Source: Gerris lacustris
Lineage: Eukaryota > Arthropoda > Insecta > Hemiptera > Gerridae
Length of the DNA stretch: 64,000 nt
Assembly: GCA_951217055.1 (NCBI GenBank)
Contig: OX578286.1
Location: 27,720,720-27,784,719, forward strand
Direction of reading: 5' to 3'
How positions within the stretch are numbered: position 1 is the first letter of the stretch; the number at the start of each line of letters is the position of its first letter. Shown here piece by piece: positions 1 through 11,044 of this stretch. Below the pieces are notes generated by a model. The model was not told the origin of the DNA. It made no database searches and saw nothing but the letters and a program-made list of their open reading frames with translations. The position numbers were made by a program, and so were the translations under genes.

Positions 1-564
1 ATTTACATTACAGGAAAATATATGTGGTTAATTATTGTAATCTAATCACTAATTTTAAGATAAATTTATCTCATAATTAAATTTTTAAGTGGTTTTTTGT
101 CAATATGAGTTTGTAAGTTCAAAATAAATAGAACTCAAAGTATTATTATGATTTTATTTTAGTTTTTAAAATGTCTTTTTGTAGTTGTAGTTAATAAGTA
201 GTAAGGATGGGTTGGTTATTGCACACTATACTGGCTCTATCGGAAAATATTCCTTGGCCGGATCTGGGCTTAGTACGAACTAATTATAATAAGAACGCAT
301 CCGATAGCCTACAACTGAACCGTTTTATAATTAATTAAGAGCCGTTAAGTCCATAGCAACATGCTACATTCAATATTTAAAAAGAAAAGTAAAATTAAGT
401 AGATTAATAGATCTCTATTTAGAAAAGTTATTATATCTCTTTAAAGACCAAAAAATCTAAACAAACATTTATTTTGCTTGGAATAAATGTGGTTGCCTTA
501 GCTTAGCAATAACTGAGTATGTAAATGCTCGTTCTATTAAGAACAAAATACTTTTTTCCTACTA
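1..564. other. AT-rich stretch, no gene seen
   Basis: No coding-like reading frame, RNA gene or recognisable transposon end. The sequence is ordinary AT-rich intergenic DNA that leads into the GGCAGCAAAAT-terminated repeat. Confidence 0.5.
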
Positions 565-1146
565 GCGGCAGCAAAATTACGCATTATTGAACTGTTTTTA
601 GGCATGAAAATTTAATTTCTCTGAGGTTTCAAGAAAACTTTACAATACGCAGCAAAATACGATTTTGCTGCCTAGGCGGCAAAATCGTATTTTGCTGAGG
701 ATTTTTCCAGGCTAAGCCACGCCCACATTCCCCGCTACAAATAAATAAACAAGCAACCTTTTGTTTTATGTAATCTTTAACCTAAATTATTTAAACAATT
801 TACCTTAAAAATATTATGAATTTATAAAAGAAAAAGGTTTATAAATACTTATATTAGATTATATAGCTTGTTTTTATTTTAAATTTAAATAGTTCAATAA
901 TAGAATTTGATAAGTAAGTAAGTATTATGAAATAAATATTATTTATAGGAATCATTTTTCTCCCGCCAGTAGGAAAAATATTGTATGCAACAAGGCAGCA
1001 AAGGAAACATTTCAGCCTCATTGATAAATTGCCTGCCTCGGCTTAATCGAATAAATTTCCTGCCTCGGCTTTCCATAGCCTGTCCTCGCCTCCGGCTCGG
1101 AGGCTAACTTAATCATTCGTCAGAAAAATTCCATTTTGCTGCCTAG
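565..1146. mobile_element. Non-autonomous TIR element ending in GGCAGCAAAAT (family S, copy 1)
   Basis: The left end reads GGCAGCAAAAT and the right end ATTTTGCTGCC, an 11-bp terminal inverted repeat. The right part has GC-rich islands built from CTCGGCTTC-like words inside AT-rich DNA. Related sequence with the same right end (ATTTTGCTGCCTAG, then TACATAAATAACT) occurs near 7738-7907. A larger relative lies at 34029-34989, and a diverged one at about 44515-44775. No coding capacity is visible. Element status is inferred from the paired ends and repetition; no clear target duplication was found. Confidence 0.55.
650..697. repeat. 48-bp near-perfect palindrome
   Basis: The left arm CAGCAAAATACGATTTTGC and right arm GCAAAATCGTATTTTGCTG are exact complements, with a centre around CCTAGG. 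The word GCAGCAAAAT is also the terminal word of the surrounding family S element, so the palindrome may have arisen from inverted copies of its end. Confidence 0.8.
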
Positions 1147-1849
1147 TTACATAAATAACTATTCAGATACTTTTAAGTTGTTTAGGATGGAGCTTGTAAA
1201 ATTTTGCTAGCAACAAAATATAATCGGATGCACCAAATATTTACGGATTCTTTTCTTCATAATTATTCTTCTCCTTCGTTTTACAAAAATTGCTATAATA
1301 GCAACACTGAGTAACATTTTTTTAGAACTGCTAGACAAAAGTTGAAATCCAATGCAGGTTTAACCGTAACTTTGTAAAAGGAATTGGCCGATAATGTGAT
1401 AGTAAGGGCACCAACAGCCAACCAAATAATTTAGTCTGCCAGTTTTCTTACGAATTTTGAGCTCTTCTGCCGTCCAGGGTGTAATGTGACGAATTCTTAA
1501 GGTATTTCCAGGGGGTGAGCACTATGCACACCCCCTGGGTTGAGAAGTGTCGCCAAGAACTTGGAAAAAATCTACATCAAACTACCACTTGCGCGCGCAT
1601 AGGTAGGCCCAATTTCTTCCCGACTGTTATCCATACAAGGAAGAAAAAGCATAACCTGATCGAATTTCTATGAATTTTTCCCATTCTTCTTGATCTTCTA
1701 CAGTTATAACCATTGTACAATCATACGGGAAGGTAATCGATCCTACTCGGATCTTACTAGATTTTCCAAGTTCTTGGCGACACTTTTAGCGCCTAGTGCT
1801 CAATCCCTATTTTATAAGATCCTTGGGTATTTCAGACAATAATCCCTCC
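1147..1849. repeat. Stretch with a 23-bp inverted repeat
   Basis: No gene is seen. Arms at 1545-1567 and 1763-1785 (core AAGTGTCGCCAAGAACTTGG) are exact reverse complements separated by about 195 bp. They could be the ends of an old element or an unrelated foldback. The rest is unremarkable. Confidence 0.5.
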
Positions 1850-2055
1850 ATCTTATGAATTCGTACTAGGATTTCGAATATAATGTAACCACCATGTCTT
1901 ACAAATTCATACTAGGAATTTACAGATAATGTAACCACTTCATTTTACCTAATCGAACTAGGAATTTCCATACAATAGTAACCACTTCATCTTAGAAATT
2001 CGTTCTAGGAATTCGTGCACAATAGTACCCCGTTCGTCTTACCAATTCGCAAGTT
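1850..2055. repeat. Degenerate 46-bp tandem repeat, about 4 copies
   Basis: The marker word ACTAGG (TCTAGG in the last unit) recurs at 1865, 1911, 1957 and 2004, a period of 46-47 bp. Each unit carries a GTAACCACTTCATCTTA-like segment. Units have diverged by substitutions. Confidence 0.7.
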
Positions 2056-2364
2056 CACATTTTATTTGAGATCTTAAAAAGAAACATTTAAAATAAGCAA
2101 ATTTATTAATCCGGTTTGAGACGGTTGAACTTTAGCAAAGTTTTGCGTGAGCGTTTCGAGGTTACTAGTAGGCGGATTAAGCCAAAGAACTTAGCTTGCA
2201 AGAGCTTAAAATACAAAGATATTACATAGACTACATTTTAGTTTTACGGTAATTCGTTTGAATCTTCCGGAGGAAAAAGTTGTGTAGAAAGAATTATGAT
2301 AGCTCAAAAATTTGATTATGAAATTTATTTGAATTTTCATGTTTAAAGTTCTTTTTGTTTTTGC

Positions 2365-2650
2365 TTCCGAGTTTACCGAAGGTAACGGAAGCTATGTGAT
2401 CGTTCTAAAGAACGGATTTTTATTTTGGCTCCGAAGAAAAAATATTAAGATCCAACATATCTTAAAAACTACTTGTATGATTTGAAATTCGCATGGTAGG
2501 TTAAAATTAGCTGATTGTTGGTCCCATATAAGTGTCAACCGTCTACGTTCATTTGTTTCTCTTCCACATGCGCACAAATGATACAATTATTTACACTTAT
2601 GTCTTCAAAACTACTAATCTGATTTTTAAGAAAACTAATTTAACATGAAA
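2365..2650. repeat. Interspersed repeat, family P, partial copy
   Basis: Contains the diagnostic start CTTCCGAGNTTACCGAAGG, then GATCGTTCT-AAAGAACG, then AACATATCTTAAAAACTACTTG and CCCATATAAGTNTCAACCGTCTAC. The same ordered blocks occur at 11045-12060 (reverse), 21248-21815, 21835-22255 (reverse) and 52143-52745. This copy lacks a block with the CAGACAGACAC segment. Non-coding. Confidence 0.7.
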
Positions 2651-2669
2651 AATGTTTGCATTTTGACTA

Positions 2670-2820
2670 CATACTAAAATATTCATGACTAATTATATAC
2701 CCGGAAAAATCGGACACGAACAACGGAATCGGAACATTCCGATACATACTAAATTATTCTTGACTAAATATATACCCAGAAAAATCGGACACGGACATCG
2801 GAATCGGAACTTTTCTTTAC
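2670..2820. repeat. Tandem duplication, about 75 bp
   Basis: The segment starting CATACTAAA at 2670 is repeated from 2745. Both copies contain AAAAATCGGACACG and CGGAATCGGAAC. An open frame of 69 codons across it encodes only the duplicated translation and looks fortuitous. Confidence 0.65.
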
Positions 2821-3087
2821 TCAATAAATGCTTAATGGTGGCAAATATCAAAATAAAATTCAGTAGAAATTATTACCCTTTTAAAGAGGAATGATTGTTG
2901 CAAATATCAGTGCAATCGGAAATTTTTTTGTTAACTCAATAAAATAGGTTAAGTGACGTCAAAAATTGTATATGATTTTCCCGCAGCACAATGGATTTGA
3001 TTTTAGTACCAGGTATCAATTCGCTAGCTTAAAAACCGCGGGAGTTGTACGTGACACAGACAGACAGACATCCAGCTAAACCACTAA

Positions 3088-3672
3088 TAGTCCAGGAGAT
3101 AGCGTGCAAAAAAGTGTCTGACTAACATCAAGCTAGAATTTTGTATACAAGTCAATCTTTTAGCGTCTTTTAAGAATATGGGGTCGGCTAAGTTCGTCTG
3201 CGGGACATAGCTTGGCAATAGGCGTTTGAAAAAAACAAACCGGTGGAGAGCGGCCATGTCTCACCAATTATGGTGGACAATGTGATTTTCATGATCCTGA
3301 GTACAGAATTAGTTAGTAGACCAAAAATCAAGTCGATGTTATTTTCACACTTGTTAGGTTAGTTATTTAATTATTACTAAAAATCAACGTGGTCACCTGT
3401 CAACGGACAAACTAACATTAACATGATTTTCGGTCTACTAACTAATTCTGCACTCTGGATCATGAAAATAACATTGTCCACCATAATTGGTGAGACATGG
3501 CCGCTCTCCAGCGGTTTGTTTTTTTCAAACGCCTATTGCCAAGCTATGTCCCACACCCACAGACGAACTTAGCCAACCACATATTCTTAAAAGGCGCTAA
3601 AAGATTGACTTGTATACAAAATTCTAGCTTGATGTTAGTCAGACACTTTTTTGCACGCTATCTCCTGGACTA
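3088..3672. mobile_element. Tc1/mariner-like long-TIR foldback element, copy 1 (family F)
   Basis: Starts TA-GTCCAGGAGATAGCGTGC and ends GCACGCTATCTCCTGGAC-TA. The arms of roughly 240-280 bp are near-complete inverted copies, so most of the element is arm. A short middle contains AAAAATCAAC. Every end found in this family abuts TA, consistent with a Tc1/mariner-type TA target (known for that superfamily). No transposase is encoded, so this is a non-autonomous foldback or MITE. A 62-codon frame inside the right arm is a by-product. Confidence 0.75.
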
Positions 3673-4758
3673 TAATATCGTCTAAAATCACCCAAAACTG
3701 ACAATTCAGTTGTAATCTCGGTTTAGGATTTTTTGGGTGAAAACAATACTTTATCTTTAAGGTAAGAAAAAGAAAGAAAAAAAAGAAGTTAATTCCCCCC
3801 TCTCCACAAAAAAAAAAAATAAAAAAATAGATATTCTATTACATATATATTTTTAACACAATAATAATTACATTGACGTTTATTTTTCCATTTAATTCTA
3901 TGTCGTTTTCCTTTTTTGTAAAAAAAAGAATAAATGGTTAGGAATTAGAAAAAAAGAAATTCAGTTTTAACAATGGATATAAAAGAAATTATAATTGGAA
4001 TCCAGTTCCAGGCAATGAATTATTTCTGAGTTTAAAAAAAAATGTCCCGAACTTATTCTACACACAGAACGTACATGAAAGTTTGGTACGTGAGCTAAAG
4101 GTTTCCTTTCTTTTTACGTACGTGCATTTTTAAAGGAACTTCTTCAAATAGCAATGAAAAAAAGAATTAGAAAAAATAAGAAAGAAACAGAAAGCAAGAT
4201 TGACGAAGAATTTATGAAAACATCTTGACGCAAACGCGAAGAGAAAGTTTGACTAATTCTTACATTCAAACACAAGCATTCTGGATTAAACTAAAATAAT
4301 AATAATGATAATGGGAGGGTCTGCTGTCTGTGTTTTACACTTTAAGATTTCCTTTAGTAATTTTTCGCTTCTATGATTCCTCGCTTTTATTTTTTACACG
4401 TCAGTTTTTATTAAAAATTACTTTAAAGAGTCAAAAGATAGTTTTAGAGACAGCGGAGTTAAATGGAGCGTAACTAAACGAATTAAATTATTTATGTTTT
4501 AACTCTTAAAATAATAACTTTTTTAAATATAATAACTAGTTAAGGAATTTTAGGCTATAAGAATAAAATTAAATTGTATACGGGATTACAATTGTTTACT
4601 CAAAATAATCTACCAATTAGTGTGGCATATAGTTTATTGGATGAATGGTTACATTAGAATGAAATGATTCGATCCTACTTGTAACTGTAAGTTTTTAGAC
4701 CGGTTTCTTTTCCCAGTCAGTTCTCATTTATTTTTATTTGAATGGTTACATGAGTAGG
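3673..4758. other. AT-rich stretch, no gene seen
   Basis: Homopolymer A and T runs, and one tail fragment of family P near 4610-4640 (AATTAGTGTGGCATA). No reading frame of interest. Confidence 0.5.
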
Positions 4759-5595
4759 AAATATTCTTAAAAGGCACCAAAATATTTACTTATCACCAGA
4801 GACGGGAAAAAGTCATAAACGTCATAGTCATATGATTTTGTCATAAAATAGCCATTTTTCGAATAAACGTCATAAAATGGGATTTTCTTGGGATAAACGT
4901 CATAGAATGGCCTTTTTTGTCAAATGTTTAGCAACATTTTTTTTTTTTTTGTTAAAGCAAATTTTTATATTGAACATTCGTGGTCCGATTCCAGGTAAAA
5001 GTGCAGTTCAAACAAAAAACCCTTACACCAGCTTAGTTAAAGGCCTGGGCTCTTAATTCCCTGATCACTTTCGGACTTAACTAATGCGCTTATGCATACC
5101 TGCAACTAGAGAGGCACCGAGGGTCATCCCTAATTCCAAACTAGGGCTCCTGATCGGCTTCTTCTTGGAACAAATCTTCCAATTAGAATCCAGGAAGGTC
5201 AAGATAGATTCTCCAATCAGCCAATAGTAAACCCATTGGGTTGGGCAGTTTCCTGATTAGCTGTAGATTTTGTATATATTCATGGTAAGGGATTAGAATG
5301 TTTAATTGCTCATTTGATTTCTTACTCGTGTTACTTGTTTTTTTTTTTTTACTTGTTCTTTTACTTGGGTTTCATTGGTAAAACCAAAAAAGGAAACCCT
5401 TATAGTTTCGTTCATGTGTCTGTCTATCTGTCAGTCGGTACATTTCAAATAACTTTTGAATCAAAAGAGATAGAAACATGAAACATTCCAATATTAAAGA
5501 TCGTTTTGACGCACACACAGGACAAATATTGCGAACTCAAAATAGTCAGCTGTTCAAATTCAAATTGGCGGATAACTCACTATTTTTTTTTTTTT

Positions 5596-6005
5596 TAATT
5601 TTGAGTGGGGTATCAAATGAAAGGTATTGAAGAGTAGGTACAAAACTATATAACACTTGTGGAAAGCGTTTAATTTTTAATGCCATTTTGTCAAAAAACT
5701 TCAAAATTTTGCGTGTACAACCCCGTCCCCCCCCCCTTAAAACTATATTTCCGCTGTTTCTAAAAATATGAAAAAATATGCAAAATGTGCTTTCTGCTGG
5801 GCCATAGAAAAATAAGAATAGCAATTCGATATGAATTACTGGGAATCCAAGATGGCGGCTAATTCCTGTCACGAGGGATTTTTTTTTTTTTTTAATTTTG
5901 AGTGTGGTATATAATGAAAGGTATTGAGGAGTAGATTACAAAAATATATAACACGTGTGGAAAGTGTTTAATTTTTGATGCCATTTTGTTAAAAAAAACA
6001 TCAAC
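5596..6005. repeat. Duplicated block inside the hAT element, 297 bp apart
   Basis: Two copies of a block beginning TAATTTTGAGTG (5596 and 5893). Each contains GAAAGGTATTGA, AACACNTGTGGAAAG and TGCCATTTTGT. Words from the block reappear in reverse near 38690-39030 (TTTGATACCCAACTCAAAA), so it belongs to a separate interspersed repeat that entered the hAT element. Frames on the minus strand here have no recognisable product. Confidence 0.65.
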
Positions 6006-6007
6006 AT

Positions 6008-6247
6008 TTGAATCATGGATGGGAACACGCCCAGGCCATAGCTGCCCGAATAAAGGGCAAAGAAGTTCGGAAATTGCCTGAAGGGCGAAAAGCAAATGAA
6101 GTGTCATGCATGAAATTTGCTCCCATCAGCTCATCTGCCGACGTCGAATGGTCTTTTTCCAAGTTTAAAATTATACTGACGGACAAAAGAGCCAATTTAA
6201 CGCTGGATAATATAGAACAACATAATGATTATTTTTTAAAACGTTGA
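6008..6247 (+). pseudogene. hAT transposase C-terminal (dimerisation) fragment
   Basis: A 79-codon frame at the 3' end of the hAT element. Residues about 38-76 (FAPISSSADVEWSFSKFK, then TDKRANLT and a DNIE...DYF end) match the hAT dimerisation region, whose usual signature is a small-Ser-Ala-x-x-E-R-x-FS pattern followed by an R-x-x-L core. Here the conserved E-R reads E-W, a possible defect. The preceding residues are basic with no match I recognise. The catalytic RNase-H-like core with its DDE residues is absent. Upstream DNA is another repeat, so this is the last exon or a deletion remnant rather than a functional gene. The ATG at 6008 is just the first in frame. Confidence 0.8.
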
Positions 6248-6587
6248 AGCATTCTGCTAATTATTATTATTTATTATATATTGTAAATATAATTCTGTAT
6301 TTATGAAATTTCTCTTTTGAACTGTTACCCTCCAAAATAACGCTAAATTTTCGCTAAAAAAGGCTACATTTTCAGTGAAAATAAACGTCATACTTTTTGC
6401 TAAAACGTCATAAAACAACCGATTTTCTAAAATAGAGGTCATAAAACAGGATAATAAAAGTCATAAAAGTCATAGAATAAAGGTCATGAAATGGAAAAAT
6501 AAAAGTCATAAACGTCCCGTCTCTGCTTATCACCAATTCTAGCTAGATGTTAGACAGACACTGTTTTGCACGTTATCTCCTGAACTA

Positions 6588-7737
6588 TTTATTCTTACGT
6601 AAACATAATAAAATATATACAAGAGGTAATATCTAATTCGGTTTATTTTTCTTTGATAAATTATTAATTTAATTAATTATTATTATTTTAACTAATAATT
6701 AAGGATGATGATTGGAGTTATTATCTAAATTACATTTAAAATTAAAATATCTTGAAGAATGATTAATTAAGAGTTTCTGTCATTTTAACAAGCATATATA
6801 TAAATGAGAGATTTGCATGTGAAGATTTTTCTTGTTTTTAAAATGTCAATGTATCGATCTGTTTATGTTAGTTCTTTAATTAACGTTATTAACTCTTAAC
6901 AATTTGAGTTAGAAATTGAATTCTCTAAATGCTGTTTCCTTAACATAAATTGTTGCTTTAATAGACACATTTTTTAATAATAATGAATTACTATAAAAGT
7001 TAATACTCATAAAAAGTAAAAGTATTTAAATAAAGTAAAGGTGCAACATTTTTATTTTTATAATAATTTGCTTTTATGTATTTATTAATCCTGTTTAGTT
7101 AAAAAGAATAGTAGGTCTTCAATTAAAAAAAAAGAAAATCTGCAAACCAGTAACTAACTAACTGGCAACACTGCTGCTTCAAGTGAACATTCATATCATT
7201 GAAGCCATTCTAGATTAAACAATCAGCTTTCTTTGATTTATCCTAATTACTTATTTCGTTAATTTATTAAAATGTTTGTAAGATATGTTCTTAGTAAATA
7301 AATAAATAAATTGTTATTGTTGTTATTGTTTTATTAATGGGTGTTTGACGGCTAAGGTTATTAACACCCTGATCATGTTAGGGAACTAATTGTTCCCTCA
7401 AACCTAACTACATAGACATGTTGATAACATTAAAACGTCCTAATAGCCCGTCTTACTTAAAAATTTATATTTCGTTGTAATAATCCGTAAATAAATTGTT
7501 TAATTGTTTTATGCATTAATTCATTCAGAAGTTTTGTTTGTTAAAAATGCGTGTTTTGTATTTTGTTGTTGATTCATTGTTATAGATTCTGTTCGCTATT
7601 CTCATTTATTGTTATTATTATAAAGCTTCTTTTTTTATTTATAATTTTAAGTAAACAATTTATTTTAGTTAATAATATGTTATTATCTTATTAATTTACA
7701 TACTTAATAAATATAATAAGATAGTATTTTAGCAGTT
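6588..7737. other. AT-rich stretch, no gene seen
   Basis: Only simple AT-rich sequence, including a short AAAT-type run near 7296-7312. No open frame of interest and no paired transposon ends recognised. Confidence 0.5.
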
Positions 7738-7907
7738 TCATATTTCTGCCGCCTGTAGTTAAAATATTGTATGCAACAAAGCAGCAAAGGAAACATTTCT
7801 GCCTTGTGTAATTCATTGCCTGCCCTCGCATTCGGCTCGGAGGCAAACCTCATAACCTCATCACTCGTCAGTAAAAATTCCATTTTGCTGCCTAGTTACA
7901 TAAATAA
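7738..7907. repeat. Family S partial copy
   Basis: Shares TGTATGCAACAA, GCAGCAAAGGAAACATTTC, TCGGCTCGGAGGC and the right end ATTTTGCTGCCTAG with 961-1146. The left half with the GGCAGCAAAAT end is absent. Confidence 0.65.
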
Positions 7908-9534
7908 CTATTTTTTTTCTTAATAGTTCTTCAATTTTGTTTGCGTCATGGTGCTGCGCTGATAAGTGATTCTAAACGTTATCAACTTGCAGATACAGAG
8001 GGCCAGAGGGCTAATTTCGTTAAACATATGAAGCTCGCTTTGAAAATTTAATTGCAGTAAAATACAATTACATTTTTTATTTATTTATAAATTATGCCCA
8101 GATTACCATTCTTGTATAGGTTACATTTTTTTAATTCCTTGTCAAAAGTTGCTGACTTGAACTCTACGTTACGTTGTCTTCCAAAAAGCATTGTTGATTC
8201 CTCATGATAACAGCTACTCCTAGCGTATCTTTTTCATTACGTGGTTTACCTGAGTCCTGAGTAGCCCTTCGTCCTAAACCCAACCAAAGTTAACTTTTTT
8301 ATCCTGTCAGTATAATTTTAAGTAATAAAAATAAATTAATATTACCCAAATAGTACATTACTTACAGTAAAAGTGGATTTGTTTTTAATAGCTTCTATAA
8401 TATTTTGGCAATAATTAAAAATGGCTAATGATTTATTATCTGTAATTTTTTTATTTTATCGTGAATATATCAAACTATTTTGTGTAATAGTAACTAAAAA
8501 ACTAAGACAATTATAAAATAAGACTTCAAAAACAATTGTTTTGAATGCAGAAAGAATTTTTAGTCTGTCACTGAAAAAAACATTGGACCTTTGAGCCGGA
8601 TTTGGTCAAGTGCCCCTTTCCTAAATTGACTGATGACGACCAAGGTTACTGACGATTTGTACATTAAAACTTAAATTTATAATGACTAATATTGAGGTGT
8701 GTTATTTCCACAAATGACGTTATTCTAAATCTAAGTAAATATCAAAATAACTAAACCTGAATCATTTTTCTTATATCATGACTCAGGATATAAATAACAT
8801 ATCCTTTAATACTTATAATGCCAGTTTAGCATTATTATAATGCTATACTGGCATCTTTGGCATGTTTTTTCTTTTAAACGATTCACCAAACAAGTTGTTT
8901 ATTATTATACGTCTGTCGCACCCACGTGACTTCACAACATTCCTTTAAATCATGACATCATTTCCCATCTTAAAAGAGGATTAACAAAAAAACGAAAATG
9001 TATATTTCCTTATTTATACGTGATTGGTCAGATTCAGAATCTGATATATACGAAGTTAGTTCAAGTAAATAGCATTTCGTATCTAATGATTCAAATAGAA
9101 TCATTTATATAATTATACTATCTTTAATGATACGTAGATATACATTATTTTACATATAAATACATTTATACATATACATATAACATTTAGACCACTAACT
9201 GAATCATCATATTATGTAACTCATCTGATATCTCTGGAACCACTGGACCAATGACCATGACATTTTGTATATACGTTCGCCTTAGACTATAGATCCTCGC
9301 TAAGAAATCTTATTATCTGCCATCTTGATTCAAGATGGTGGCCATTTATATGGAAAATTTGTCCTGACGATATCTCCTGAATCAATTGGACTACAACCTT
9401 CAAATTTGGAATTTAGCTTACAACTCAGACTAACTTTCTCACATAATCTCGAAATCTCGGTCCCAGAACCCGGAGAAACTTTTGTTTTAGATTTTCAACA
9501 AAATCAGAATTATTTTCATCAATATCTCTAAAGC
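7908..9534. other. No gene seen; short hairpin at 8821-8851
   Basis: AT-rich. A 31-bp hairpin with arms CCAGTTTAGCAT and ATGCTATACTGG (one mismatch) lies at 8821-8851. Near 9320-9345 there is a short inverted motif around CCATCTTGATTCAAGATGG. A 68-codon frame at 9325-9531 has no recognisable domain. Confidence 0.45.
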
Positions 9535-9912
9535 TAGATTCTTCCCAGGAAAGCGGATTTTATCGTTAGATTTGGTTTTAAATGGACTGCCCTTAAGCAT
9601 TTTTTTAATCAAAAATTTCGGAACCGTTTTCGAGAAGTATTTTTTTCACGTTTTCTTAGAGTTTTTGGAGGGTAGTACCCCCCAAATTTGGGGCGAAAAT
9701 TCATTTATCGATTTCGCTTAGGGGTATGATTTTTTTGAACATATATGCCAAATTTCGTCCATATTGGCTTATGAATTTAAGCTCCACGCGACTGCACAGA
9801 CATTTTTTAAAAACCACTTTTTGAAATTAAGGGAGCTCAGAATGTGTAAATCCATCAAAATATAATTTTCGCGCCATGACAATACTTTCTCTTTGTATGA
9901 GAAAGTAAAAAC
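9535..9912. repeat. Interspersed repeat, family Q, copy 1
   Basis: Ordered blocks shared with 45047-45490, 50040-50736, 61620-62090 and 63470-64000: a CCCAGGAAAGCG-like block, AAATGGACT, AACCGTTTTCGAGAA, a block around GGGTAGTACCCCCC, TATGCCAAATTTCGTC, and CTCCACGCG...TGCACAGAC. It ends in the hairpin TACTTTCTC...GAGAAAGTA. The tRNA-like segment seen in other copies is missing. Frames here are not coding. Confidence 0.75.
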
Positions 9913-10608
9913 ACACGTAAAAATTATATAACTCGTATCAAAACGTAGTATGTGGTAGGGTTTTTCTTTCCTCGTATTTGTTGGCATTAGAGATATATAA
10001 GAGAAATTTGAAATTTGTTTTTTTTTACATAAATAATACAAACATATGATTCTACAAAAATCATTAAATATAAACTCCAAAACTGTAAAGGCAAACACCT
10101 GCTTATAAATAGAAATGTATAATAATATAATATATTATGTTCTCTCTCGTATATGTTGTCTATTTTATATATCGGAGGAGATTATCAAAGTAAATTAATA
10201 TCCGTGGGCGTTCAAGACTATTAACGTGTGGGTCTTAGTTTAGAAAATAAAGTCGTGACTCGTTCACATAACAACCCTGACCAGAATAAATAATTAAACG
10301 TCTACACTGCGAAAAACAAACTATGCAAAATAACTCCCAGCATTTCGAGATAAAACGGCGCTTAGAGCATTTCAATTTGATTCTTTAATCATGACGTCAT
10401 TTTTATAAATAAGGAAATTATTATTTTTGTTTTCTTGTTTTTTTCTAAATTGTTTTTCACGGAATATTAAAAGTATAGTTTGAGAAGGAAATAACGTCAT
10501 GGTTTTTCAGGAAGAGGAATTCAATAATGAAACGTGCATTAAATCAATTTAAAAGTAAAAAATGTTTGAGTGGAGAATTGATTTAATCAATTATTGTTTT
10601 TACTAATA
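9913..10608. other. AT-rich stretch, no gene seen
   Basis: No transposon ends or coding signal recognised. Contains TTTATAAAT-rich sequence. Confidence 0.45.
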
Positions 10609-10769
10609 GCCAGGAGAAAGCGTGCAAAAAAGTGTCAGACTAGCATCAAGCTAGAATTTTGTGTACAAGTTAATCTTTTGGTGCCTTTTAAGAATATGTG
10701 GTCGGCTAAGTTCTTCCGCGGGACATAGTTTGGCAATAGACATTTTAAAAAAACAAACCGGCGGAGAGA
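10609..10769. repeat. Family F foldback, left arm only
   Basis: Begins TA-GCCAGGAGAAAGCGTGC and runs through the arm to ACAAACCGGCGGAGAGA. The partner arm is absent, so this is a solo arm. Confidence 0.75.
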
Positions 10770-11044
10770 ACTTTTAAAATCAGTTACCGCTGGTGCTATC
10801 CGTTTTCCCATTACGACTTACCGTTTAGCCGCAATAAGTCGCCAATACAGCTTAAAAATCAAGTCGGTAATTTTTATTTTTTTAAGGGGGAAGGGGGGGG
10901 GGGGGAGTGAACTTTGTATAATTATTTTGGTTCACAATATGGCGCGTCGAATGGCGCAAACCACAATTCTCTAGCTCTTCTAGAAGTGGGTAAACATTCA
11001 TATCAGTCAGTGAGTCAGTTAGCCATGCGGCTTTATAGTACATA
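10770..11044. other. No gene; G-rich run at 10886-10906
   Basis: A purine run of GGGGGAAGG followed by 13 G residues at 10886-10906. Otherwise nothing is recognised. Confidence 0.5.

Larger units (their letters stand above)
4797..6525. mobile_element. hAT superfamily transposon, 1729 bp, internally deleted
   Basis: Terminal inverted repeats CAGAGACGGGA / TCCCGTCTCTG are flanked by a perfect 8-bp direct repeat CTTATCAC (4789-4796 and 6526-6533). An 8-bp duplication is the hAT hallmark. Both subterminal regions are packed with variants of ATAAACGTCATA (several within 4810-4920 and 6370-6510), the arrangement expected of subterminal transposase-binding sites. Internally there is a duplicated ~110-bp block (5596-5707 and 5893-6005). 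Only the C-terminal end of a transposase reading frame remains (6008-6247). The element is therefore non-autonomous. The inserted DNA cleanly interrupts a family F foldback. Confidence 0.9.
4759..6587. mobile_element. Family F right-arm fragment split by a hAT insertion
   Basis: Bases 4759-4796 (AATATTCTTAAAAGGCACC...) and 6534-6585 (CAATTCTAGCTAGATGTTAG...CTCCTGAAC-TA) are consecutive parts of the right arm of the TA-flanked foldback family, as in 3580-3670 and 14168-14258. They are separated by the hAT element at 4797-6525 and its duplicated target. The left half of this foldback copy is missing. Confidence 0.8.

Noticed and set aside
5546..5872. 108-codon minus frame within the hAT element
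   Set aside because: Lies in a duplicated non-coding repeat block and has poly-Lys from A/T runs; no similarity to transposase.
9769..10098. 109-codon minus frame
   Set aside because: Spans the family Q repeat end and AT-rich DNA; no domain, and the same repeat elsewhere is not open.
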